A DNA stretch of 50,262 nucleotides from GH45 sp046704385. Lineage in GTDB: Bacteria > Bacteroidota > Bacteroidia > Bacteroidales > SZUA-534. Made by a program: the position numbers and the translations under genes. The stretch is taken from positions 1 through 50,262 of the forward strand of contig JBJKSB010000095.1 of assembly GCA_046704385.1 (NCBI GenBank). The letters are read 5' to 3'. The notes beneath the pieces were generated by a model. It searched no databases. It was not told where the DNA came from and saw only the letters and a program-made list of their open reading frames with translations. Shown here piece after piece: positions 25,796 through 34,100 of this stretch (positions are counted from its first letter, which is position 1; every line of letters starts with the position of its first letter).

Positions 25796-28301
25796 CTATC
25801 TCATACCCAATTTTTATTAATATCTCAGGAAAATTCTTTATCGGATCAAAATCGTAGGTTTTAATATCGTCATCCAATTCGTCCCATGCAACAAGGTAAG
25901 GCGTGGCTTTTTTAATTACATCTTTGGGTCCTAAATGCCAACCATCGAGTAAACGTTCGGCATTCCAACGGCCATGTTCCAGTTTACCCATTGTTGGCAA
26001 TGTTTTTATTTTATCATCAATAGAAATAAGTTTTGGATTATCAGATTTTTGTATTTGCAGACCTCCCCTGTTTAAAATGTGTTCCATAAATGCAACCTGG
26101 CGTTTGTTCGATTGCTGTAAATCGGGCGCAAGCTTGTCCCATTTCATCACCACACGGTATTTATTAATATCCATTTCTTTTACAGGATTAAGACTTATCC
26201 TTCTCTTTTCACGGTAGTATTCATGCATGATCGGTGCCAGTGTTTCAATTTCGCTTTGCGATAACTGACCCTTTTTATCCTGGTTAACCAATGCCCATAC
26301 TGTATATGGGTCGTTTGGTACATTAACCAGGTTCGGCATTTTATTCCACGCCGGATCATTCGCAACAGTCTGCGCGCTGCCACCCAATTTGCTTACCAGG
26401 CAAACCCGTGCACCTAAAATTAATGCCAGCCTGAATTCAGCCGATGAAATTTTTCCGCCATGAATGCCCAAAACCATTATTTGCGCGGGAGAAATATCAC
26501 TTAGAACGATATCAGCCCAATACTTAATTGCTTCAAGTACCGAGTATTTATCATTATCCGTTAGTACGAAATCGTCGTAACAATCATCTGTTTTTTTGGT
26601 TTTCGGAAGGTAACCCAATAAGGTAAATGATTTGTCATCGCTTTTCCTAAGCAATTCGGCAATTTTACCTGTGATGCCAGGAATACCTGCTGCTGTTCCA
26701 CCAGATATTACCGTGCCGTTAAAGTCAAGTAAGGCTTCATGAATATAGGCATCGTATTCTTTTTCCGTGTCACTATCAAGGTTACCGGAGTTTCCACAAA
26801 TTATAAGTACTTTTTTGTTGTTATCGATTTTTTTACCCACAAATGTCGAAAGGAATTCTTTCGATTTTGCATATTTATATTTGTCCCACATTAAATGATG
26901 CAACAACCCTAAAATAATGGTGGACTGCAGTGAGTTAAAACTCTCCAGTTTTTCAATCTTTTCAACCTCGTTAATTAAAAATTTCTTTGAAAAAATGTTT
27001 TCATCCTTTTTTACTACCCTCATTAACGACAGGTACGCATCAAGGCTTTGCGTATTATTACCCAGTAAAAATTCCAATTTGCCAATAGCAGCATACGATT
27101 TTACCACTTCAATACCCAATTCAACATGGTTTTCACACTGCTTTAGGGTTTCCTTAATTTTGGTATGCAATAAATTCAATACCTTATTCGCTCCATTTCC
27201 CCCAATGGTAACTTCTTCAATCAAAAAATCGGTAAAATAATATGGGCTGCCAGGTGCATGTTTATGTGCCAATGAAATATTTTCAAGCACATTGGTTTCT
27301 TTAGTTCCGGCTAAATAGGCATAACATAAAGCCAATTCTTTCTCTTTTGTGCCGAATTTAAGGTATTCTTCTTTGGCCTGTTCAATTAGCGCAATACCCT
27401 CTTTGGTTTTACCTGAGTTAAGCAATGCAAAACCAATCTCCCGGTTCAGGTTAGCTTGCTCAAGAATATCAAACTTATCAGTAGCAGCCAAAAAAGGCTC
27501 AAGCAATTCAATTGCCAAATCCCAACTATCGGTTGAATTATAAATAGATGCCAGTTTTAATCGTAATTTCAGGTTATCGGCATCCATTTGCGGTTGCATC
27601 TTAATTAAGGTTTTCAGCACTTCAGTTTCTTTCTCAATAACAGCCGGATGGGGTGTAGGAAGGTTGCTAATGGTAAGGTTATCGATAACCCCTGACATTT
27701 CGGCAAATGAATTATCGGCTTGTTCTAGAATTGCGGCCAGGCGTGCCGATTCGCGCTTCCATTCATCGCTTACCTTAATAGTTGATTTATAAATGCGGTC
27801 GTGACAAATGTCGGCCCAAATATGCTCATGGAAAGTACGAACCTGGATTTCAGCTTTTAAACTCTTTAACTTATCAGGAAACGCTACGCCCAAAACTTCC
27901 TCTTTTTTAGGCGATAAAATATAATGAATCGAACGATATCCAAACTCACTAATATCCAAACGTGTCTTAACATCGACACTATTTTCCCAATCCACTTCAA
28001 AATTTTCTTCAAGAAAATGGCTTATGGCAACCACCTGATCAGAAAAGTGCGTAATAACCCTGGCACCGCATAAATCGGTCATATCAACCATCGGGTTTTT
28101 ATACTTGTCTTTACGGATAATTTTTTCGGAAAAACTATTCACCGTTTTTGCCCGGGCCTGTACAATACCAAATGGTGCATACATATTAGCGGCTTTTTGC
28201 AAAACTTGCTCAAGCTTTTTAGCATACTCCTGGTAAGTTGGGCGCGCTTTTATAAATGTTTCAATATGTTTTTTCTGAATTTCGATTGGAATATTTGGCA
28301 T
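25782..28301 (-). CDS. RelA/SpoT-type nucleotide synthetase fused to TPR, SLOG and RyR domains
   Basis: An 839-residue protein. Residues ~30-175 are a RelA/SpoT synthetase domain with TDLCGARV (76-82), FGYRSIHY (120-127), AEIQVRTF (150-157, catalytic Glu) and HDRIYK (167-172). It thus looks able to transfer pyrophosphate to GTP/GDP or a related acceptor. Residues ~225-480 are TPR-like helices. Residues ~497-672 form a SLOG/LOG-like Rossmann domain (VLIICGNSGN, VISGGTAAGIPG, LGIHGGKISSAEFRLALILG). Residues ~771-836 are a RyR domain (LEHGRWNAERLLDGWHLG, then WDELDDDIKTYDF...IGYEIVV). No HD hydrolase or ACT/TGS regulatory domain is present; the hydrolase is a separate gene 11 bases upstream. I infer a second-messenger synthetase or toxic alarmone synthetase gated by SLOG/RyR ligand binding. 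Confidence 0.88.
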   Translation of the reverse strand: MPNIPIEIQKKHIETFIKARPTYQEYAKKLEQVLQKAANMYAPFGIVQARAKTVNSFSEKIIRKDKYKNPMVDMTDLCGARVITHFSDQVVAISHFLEENFEVDWENSVDVKTRLDISEFGYRSIHYILSPKKEEVLGVAFPDKLKSLKAEIQVRTFHEHIWADICHDRIYKSTIKVSDEWKRESARLAAILEQADNSFAEMSGVIDNLTISNLPTPHPAVIEKETEVLKTLIKMQPQMDADNLKLRLKLASIYNSTDSWDLAIELLEPFLAATDKFDILEQANLNREIGFALLNSGKTKEGIALIEQAKEEYLKFGTKEKELALCYAYLAGTKETNVLENISLAHKHAPGSPYYFTDFLIEEVTIGGNGANKVLNLLHTKIKETLKQCENHVELGIEVVKSYAAIGKLEFLLGNNTQSLDAYLSLMRVVKKDENIFSKKFLINEVEKIEKLESFNSLQSTIILGLLHHLMWDKYKYAKSKEFLSTFVGKKIDNNKKVLIICGNSGNLDSDTEKEYDAYIHEALLDFNGTVISGGTAAGIPGITGKIAELLRKSDDKSFTLLGYLPKTKKTDDCYDDFVLTDNDKYSVLEAIKYWADIVLSDISPAQIMVLGIHGGKISSAEFRLALILGARVCLVSKLGGSAQTVANDPAWNKMPNLVNVPNDPYTVWALVNQDKKGQLSQSEIETLAPIMHEYYREKRRISLNPVKEMDINKYRVVMKWDKLAPDLQQSNKRQVAFMEHILNRGGLQIQKSDNPKLISIDDKIKTLPTMGKLEHGRWNAERLLDGWHLGPKDVIKKATPYLVAWDELDDDIKTYDFDPIKNFPEILIKIGYEIVVGK

Positions 28302-28312
28302 AACGAGTAATA

Positions 28313-28852
28313 TTAGAGATTATATGTTTTTTCAATACGTTCTATATTTGTTACAAGCTCATTGAACATATGCTCATTGATATCTTTGGCATAAGGTAAA
28401 ATACAGGTCCTCGTTTCCGATATATATTTTTTAATAAAATCAAGGTCATTAGAATGGGCTAGTGATGCCACATTGGAGATACGATCGGCCAGTTTTAAAA
28501 CTTTTGCCATTGGCGAACCTTCATTCATAATGCGAAGTAAAAAATCGTCTTTGGGTTCATTGATGCCATTATTTTGCCTTTTGGTAACTTCTTTTACCAG
28601 TTCCAAAACCTGTTTTCCCTCTTTATCGATTTTTACAATTTCATTCTTATCAAAACCAGGCACATCTTCAACCAAATCATGTATTAACGATGCTTTTAAC
28701 AATACCATATCGGTAAAACCGTACTCCATTAAAATAGCAAAAGTTTCAAGCTGGTGCCTGAACATGGTTCCGTAACCTTTGCGCGGTTTATTTTTTAATT
28801 GCAGCGACAGGTTATAATAAGCGCTAAATGAATTATCGGATTGTAAAAACAT
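28313..28852 (-). CDS. SpoT-like HD-domain (p)ppGpp hydrolase
   Basis: A 179-residue HD-superfamily protein matching the hydrolase half of RelA/SpoT: FRHQLETFAILMEYG (first His), LIHDLVEDV (HD plus ED, as in the HDTVEDT motif of SpoT), and VLKLADRISNV (KLADRxxN). A stand-alone hydrolase beside a hydrolase-less synthetase suggests that the bifunctional Rel enzyme is split over two proteins, or that this is the antidote of a toxic synthetase. I start it at the ATG 28852; the upstream TTG at 28930 would place the -7 promoter box inside the gene. It is first in the operon with the synthetase and PP2C genes. Confidence 0.87.
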   Translation of the reverse strand: MFLQSDNSFSAYYNLSLQLKNKPRKGYGTMFRHQLETFAILMEYGFTDMVLLKASLIHDLVEDVPGFDKNEIVKIDKEGKQVLELVKEVTKRQNNGINEPKDDFLLRIMNEGSPMAKVLKLADRISNVASLAHSNDLDFIKKYISETRTCILPYAKDINEHMFNELVTNIERIEKTYNL

Positions 28853-28899
28853 GATAGATATTAGTTCGGATGTGGATAAAAGTAAAAAAAATTTGAATA

Positions 28900-28931
28900 C
28901 AAATTTAGTTTTATCTAATTTGAGAAACAAT
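28900..28931 (-). promoter_or_regulatory. Promoter of HD-RelA-PP2C operon
   Basis: On the minus strand TAAATTTG (28900-28907) fits the -7 consensus, and ATTG (28928-28931) lies 20 bases upstream as a 3-of-4 match to TTTG. Predicted transcription begins near 28893, about 40 bases before the ATG at 28852. Confidence 0.5.
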
Positions 28932-29077
28932 TGAAAATTTTTCTCATACGCCAGACCAAAATAAGTTATTAATTATTGTTGCCAATATGAATTTATCGTA
29001 CCATTTTTATGAAAATTTCGCGCAAATGTTTTTTTGGAGAATTTTGTATAATATTGAATATGAGTAGTTTATAAAAG

Positions 29078-29092
29078 CGGTACGCTTGTTGA
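29078..29092 (+). promoter_or_regulatory. Candidate sigma-54 (-24/-12) promoter upstream of the DUF4062-STAND gene
   Basis: CGGTACGCTTGTTGA fits TGGYACRNNNNTTGC with GG, YAC, R and TTG all correctly spaced; only the first T and the final C deviate. The predicted start lies about 22 bases before the ATG at 29126. A sigma-54-activator-type gene is encoded in the same island. Confidence 0.45.
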
Positions 29093-29125
29093 TTAAATAC
29101 CAAATAAAACGATAAAGAAATAAAC

Positions 29126-31147
29126 ATGCCACAACAAACCAAAACATTCCGCTTATTTGTAAGCTCAACATTCAGCGACATGAGGGCTGAACGTAGCATT
29201 CTGCAAAAAGAAGTATTTCCGAAACTTGAAAAACTTTGTGAAAGTAAAGGCGCTAAATTCCAGGCCGTTGATTTACGCTGGGGCGTTAACGAAGAGTCGC
29301 AACTCGACCAAAAAACCATGGATATTTGCCTGGGTGAAATTGCCCGTTGTCAGCGAATTTCTCCAAAACCAAATTTTATTATTCTGTTAGGCGACCGTTA
29401 TGGCTGGCAGCCCATTCCGGTCAAAATTCCGGCCACCGAAATGGAAGAAATTTTAAATATACTTGACAATAAGGATATTGAAATTTTAGCCAGTTGGTAT
29501 AAGCTTGACGAAAATGCTGTACCCGGAGAATACGTACTTCAACCCCGCGAAAATGAATACCAGGACTATAACAACTGGGAAAAGATTGAAACGGAAATTA
29601 GAATTACATTACGCTCGGCTATTGAAAAATTGAATTTCACAGAAGAGCAAAAAATAAAATACTTTACCTCGGCTACCCACCAGGAAATTATTAACGGGGC
29701 ACTGAATCCACCTAAAGATATTGCTCACCCCGAAGAACATGTTTTTGCCTATGTGCGAAACATAAATAACCTGCCTGCTGATAGTTCAGCCCGGGGTTTT
29801 GTTGATCTGACTGATGGAAAACAGGATAAGTATTGCCAAAATCAATTGAGCCATTTAAAAACGGAATTGAAAGATATATTAAAAGATAATTACTATACCT
29901 ATAATACCGAATGGGACGATATCAAAGACGGAAAAACGGATTTAAAAAACTTTGCCGACAAGGTTTACAATGATTTGGAAGCCATATTAACCGAACAATC
30001 GAAAGAAATAATCAGCAGCGATGAAATTCAACATGAAATAAGATTGCATGACGAATTTAAAATCCGCTTAACGGAAAACTTTGTCGGCCGGCATGATTCC
30101 ATTAAACAAATAACAGAATATTTGGATGATGCATCAGAGAAAAAAGTACTGTCCATTATCGGCGATTCGGGTTCGGGTAAATCGAGCCTGATGGCACAGG
30201 CCATTAAAAATTGTGAAATTAATGGCAAACCCATTTATCGTTTTATTGGTACCAGTTCGCAAACTTCAAATGTATTGTCATTTTTAATTAATATCTGCGG
30301 CCAAATTGCCCGGGAATATAACACCACGCTTGAACAGTTGGCTGGCGAAGGCAAAGAAAAAGATATTCATGAGATTAATGGTATCACCGAAATTTTTAAA
30401 AAATGCCTGGCTTTATCGTCTGATGAAAAACCGTTGATATTGTTTATTGATGCTTTGGATCAGTTTTCCGATCACGAAGAAGGTAACGCTTTTACATGGA
30501 TACCAACTGAATTACCCGATCATTCAAAAATGATAGTTTCAGCTTTACCAATACTGGAATCGAAATTACAGGATACTAAAACTTTTCAACTCCCCATATT
30601 GCCAGCCAATGATGCCGAACAAATTTTAGAGCGCTGGTTAGCCGTAAATAAAAGAAAATTAACCACAGATCAAAGCAAGGAGATACTGGATAAATTCAAT
30701 GAAAATGGCTTACCTATTTACCTGAAACTGGCTTTTGAACGATCGAAGCACTGGCATTCATACGATAAAGACACCAACGTAAGTACCAATGTAAAAGGCA
30801 TTATTAATAATTTTTTCGAGTTTTTGGAGAAAGAACATACCGAAGAATTTGTACGAAACACCGTTTGCTATATGCTTAGCGGAAGGTACCAGGGACTAAC
30901 CGAGAATGAAATTCTTGAAATACTGGTATTTGACAAGGAATACTGGAAAATATTTTTAAGTAAAACCCACCCCGACCACCGAAAAGAACTGGAAGGAGTA
31001 ACAAAAATTCCTATTGTAGTCTGGTCGCGCCTTTACCTTGATTTAGAACCCTTTTTAACCGAGCGCGATGCTCATGGAATACCTATTATTACCTTTTTCC
31101 ACAGACAATTTGTTGAGGTATTGAGGGAAAGGTATGGACTGGATTAA
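29126..31147 (+). CDS. DUF4062-STAND (NACHT-like) NTPase, N-terminal half of an NWD1-like protein
   Basis: A 673-residue protein. Residues ~8-120 are a DUF4062 domain (RLFVSSTFSDMRAERSIL, VDLRWGVNEESQLDQ), a TIR/SLOG-like Rossmannoid found at the N-terminus of animal NWD1, NPHP3 and TEP1. The STAND NTPase has Walker A GDSGSGKSS (346-354) and Walker B PLILFIDALDQF (436-447). A winged-helix-like segment ends with FFHRQFVEVLRERYGLD. In intact relatives this ending runs straight into WD40 repeats on the same chain; here the frame stops and the WD40 part is the next gene, 16 bases on. I infer a sensor-activated oligomerising switch whose DUF4062 is effector or adaptor. Confidence 0.88.
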   Translation: MPQQTKTFRLFVSSTFSDMRAERSILQKEVFPKLEKLCESKGAKFQAVDLRWGVNEESQLDQKTMDICLGEIARCQRISPKPNFIILLGDRYGWQPIPVKIPATEMEEILNILDNKDIEILASWYKLDENAVPGEYVLQPRENEYQDYNNWEKIETEIRITLRSAIEKLNFTEEQKIKYFTSATHQEIINGALNPPKDIAHPEEHVFAYVRNINNLPADSSARGFVDLTDGKQDKYCQNQLSHLKTELKDILKDNYYTYNTEWDDIKDGKTDLKNFADKVYNDLEAILTEQSKEIISSDEIQHEIRLHDEFKIRLTENFVGRHDSIKQITEYLDDASEKKVLSIIGDSGSGKSSLMAQAIKNCEINGKPIYRFIGTSSQTSNVLSFLINICGQIAREYNTTLEQLAGEGKEKDIHEINGITEIFKKCLALSSDEKPLILFIDALDQFSDHEEGNAFTWIPTELPDHSKMIVSALPILESKLQDTKTFQLPILPANDAEQILERWLAVNKRKLTTDQSKEILDKFNENGLPIYLKLAFERSKHWHSYDKDTNVSTNVKGIINNFFEFLEKEHTEEFVRNTVCYMLSGRYQGLTENEILEILVFDKEYWKIFLSKTHPDHRKELEGVTKIPIVVWSRLYLDLEPFLTERDAHGIPIITFFHRQFVEVLRERYGLD

Positions 31148-31163
31148 ATAAGTAGATATAATT

Positions 31164-34100
31164 ATGAATTCAGTTGCTAAAAAATATCATGAAAATATTG
31201 CTAAATATTATATGAGCAGACCTCTTTATTTGGATAATAAAGAGGAAAAAGAACCTAATGTTAGAAAGTTGGTTGAGCAGCCTTTACAACAAACCAAAGC
31301 TGAGATGTGGAATGAAGTAACAGAAACACTTTGTGATGTTTTTTTTATTGAAGGCAGGGCAAATACTGATCTATTAAATGAAATGCAGTCTGATTATAAG
31401 AAGGTACTTGATTTAATACCGGAAGGTAAAAATAAAAAATGTGTAAAAGACTATAATCAAACTTTTCTACTTAAAAAACATTTGTTAAGAGAGTATCCAG
31501 CACTTACTTTCCAAACCCTTTACAACGAACTGCAGTGGAAAATAGGAAAAACAAAAGAACTTGCAGAAGAATCGAGAAAGAGCTTTTTAAAACATGGGAA
31601 AAGGTTTCTGCACCAGTACCGTGTACCTGAAATAAAAATGTCACAACTTATTATGACTCTCACCGGACATAATTGCCAGATAAGATCCTGCGCCTTCAGC
31701 CCTGACGGGAAAAAAATTATTTCTGCAGGTGGGGACGGTGACTATTCTTTTGGTGGACGTAGATCAGGAGAATTAAAAATATGGGACGCAGAAACAGGTG
31801 ATGAAATAATGGCTCTCACAGGACATAGTAAATCCGTAAACTCCTGCGCCTTTAGTCCTGACGGAACAAAAATTGTATCTGGAAGTACTGATGAAACTCT
31901 TAAAATATGGGACGCAGAAACAGGGGAAGAGATAACTACTCTCACCGGGCATGGTCACACAGTAAAATCCTGCGCCTTCAGCCCTGACGGGAAAATGATA
32001 GTATCCGCAAGTTTTGATAATACCCTTAAAATATGGGACGCAGAAACAGGTGATGAAATAATGGATCTAACCAGTCATAGCTACTATATAAACTTCTGCA
32101 CCTTCAGCCCAGATGGAACAAAAATTTTATCTGGAAGTGCTGATAAAACCCTTAAAATCTGGGATGCAGAAACAGGACATGAAATAACAACGCTCACCGG
32201 GCATTCTTGGGAAGTAAAATCCTGCACCTTCAGCTCGGAAGGAAAAATGATTGTATCGGCAAGTTATGATAAAACCCTTAAAATATGGAAAGTCGATACA
32301 GGGGATGAAATAACTACTCTTACCGGACATAGTGAATCTGTAAATTCCTGCGCGGTCAGCCCGGACGGAAAAAAAATTGTATCAGCAAGTACTGATAATA
32401 CCCTTAAAATATGGGATGCAGCTACAGGGGATGAAATAACAGCTCTCACCGGGCATCATAAAACGGTAAACTCCTGCGCCTTTAGCCCTGACGGAACAAA
32501 AATTTTATCTGGAAGTTCTGATGAAACACTTAATATATGGGACGCAGAAACAAGTGATGAAATAACTTATCTCACCGGCCACAGTAATAGGGTAAACTCC
32601 TGCACATTTAGCCCGAATGGAAAAAAGATTGTATCTGCAAGTGACGATAAAACCCTTAAAATTTGGGACAGAGAAACAGGTTATGAAATGACAACTCTTA
32701 TCGAACATCGTTATAGCTTAAATTTCTGTGCGTTTAGTCCAGACGGAAAAAAGATTGTATCTGCAAGTATGGAAAGCACCATTCAAATCTGGAATGCAGA
32801 AACAGGGAATGAAATAACTACTCTCTCCGGGCATAGTAGCGAAGTAACCTCCTGCGTCTTCAGTCCGGATGGGAAAAAAATTGTTTCTGCAAGTATGGAT
32901 TACACTCTTAAAATCTGGAACGCAGATGCCGGGGAGAAAATAACTGTTCTCACTGGGCATCATAGAGCGGTGCACTCCTGCGCGTTTAGCCCAGACGGAA
33001 AAAAGATTGTATCCGCAAGTCAGGATAAAACTCTTAAGATATGGAGCGCAGAAACAGGTAATGAAGTAACTTGTCTCACAGGGCATAGTGAACGTATAAC
33101 CTCTTGTGCCTTCAGCCCGGACGGAAAAAAGATTGTATCTGCAAGTATAGATAAATCCCTTAAAATATGGGATGCAGATACTGGGGATGAAATAACTACG
33201 CTCGCTGGGCATAGGGATTGGGTAACTTCCTGCACCTTCAGCCCGGATGGAAAAAAGATTATATCAGCAAGTTACGATAAAACCCTTAAAATATGGGACG
33301 CAGATACAGGAGATGAAATTACTACTCTCAATGTTGAATCAGAAATTTCTACCTGTAGTATCTCTTTGGACGGAACAACCATAGCTTGCGGTGATGTTAG
33401 CGGCATTGTTTATTTTTTCAAACTGCTTGGTGCTAATGTAGACATACCTGTTGTAACTGCTGTTAGAATCTGGCTGTCTGGTAATAATAGAAACACCGGA
33501 ATGTGGGATGAGAATCTAACCCTTCTCTGCCCATTCTGTGCTAATAGATTTATTGTAACAGAAGATATGCCTGGTAAAGAAATAGCTTGCCCGATGTGCT
33601 ATGGCAAGTTGAGGTTGAATGAATTTGTGGTGGATAATAAGGACGAACCGGAAAACCATACCAATCGATTTATTCATAAGATTCACAATTATTTTTCAGA
33701 AATTCAGAATCATATTAAGGCTAATAATCTTAAACATTTGTTTACGATCAATGCCCATACAGACGAGTTGTGGTGCTGTGGATTTATGCGGGGGGATTCG
33801 AAAATTGTAACTGGTGGACGATCCATGGAATTGAAAATTTGGGATATTAAAGCAAGAAGCCAATTGGGAACTTTTTCTGATCATCATGGCCATGTATCAT
33901 ATTTTGTAATTCATCCGGATATGGATCATGTTATTTCCAGTGGAGCAGATTGTCTGCGCTTATGGAATACCGAAAATTTTATTGAAGAAGGTTCTTTTTT
34001 GGGGCATAGCGATTCAGTACAGAAATGCAGCCTTTCTGCAGATGGAAAGTTCCTTGTTTCTGCAAGCTACGATAAAACACTTCGGCTCTGGGATACTACA

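Larger units (their letters stand above)
28853..29125. other. Divergent regulatory region of the two STAND/alarmone operons
   Basis: No gene. It carries a housekeeping-type promoter for the HD-synthetase-phosphatase operon on the minus strand and a sigma-54-like site for the STAND operon on the plus strand. A TTTCGCGCAA word (29016-29025) lies 54 bases before the sigma-54-like GG. On the minus strand TGGTACGATAAATTC is a partial -24/-12 match. Confidence 0.5.

Noticed and set aside
28853..28930. TTG start 26 codons upstream for the HD hydrolase
   Set aside because: It would put the TAAATTTG promoter box within the coding region and add a stretch with no resemblance to the HD family; the ATG at 28852 is better.
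31145..31166. Frameshift or sequencing error joining the STAND and WD40 genes
   Set aside because: Stops occur in both the upstream and downstream frames at the junction, and the downstream gene has its own ATG; more than one error would be needed.
31742..33235. Series of 60-164 codon open frames on the minus strand across the WD40 gene
   Set aside because: They repeat with the same 126-base period as the WD40 blades, so they are antisense shadows of a repetitive gene, not separate genes.
31650..33330. CRISPR-like direct repeat array
   Set aside because: The 126-base repeats have no unique spacers and encode WD40 blades in one uninterrupted frame. No CRISPR array or cas gene is present in the window.
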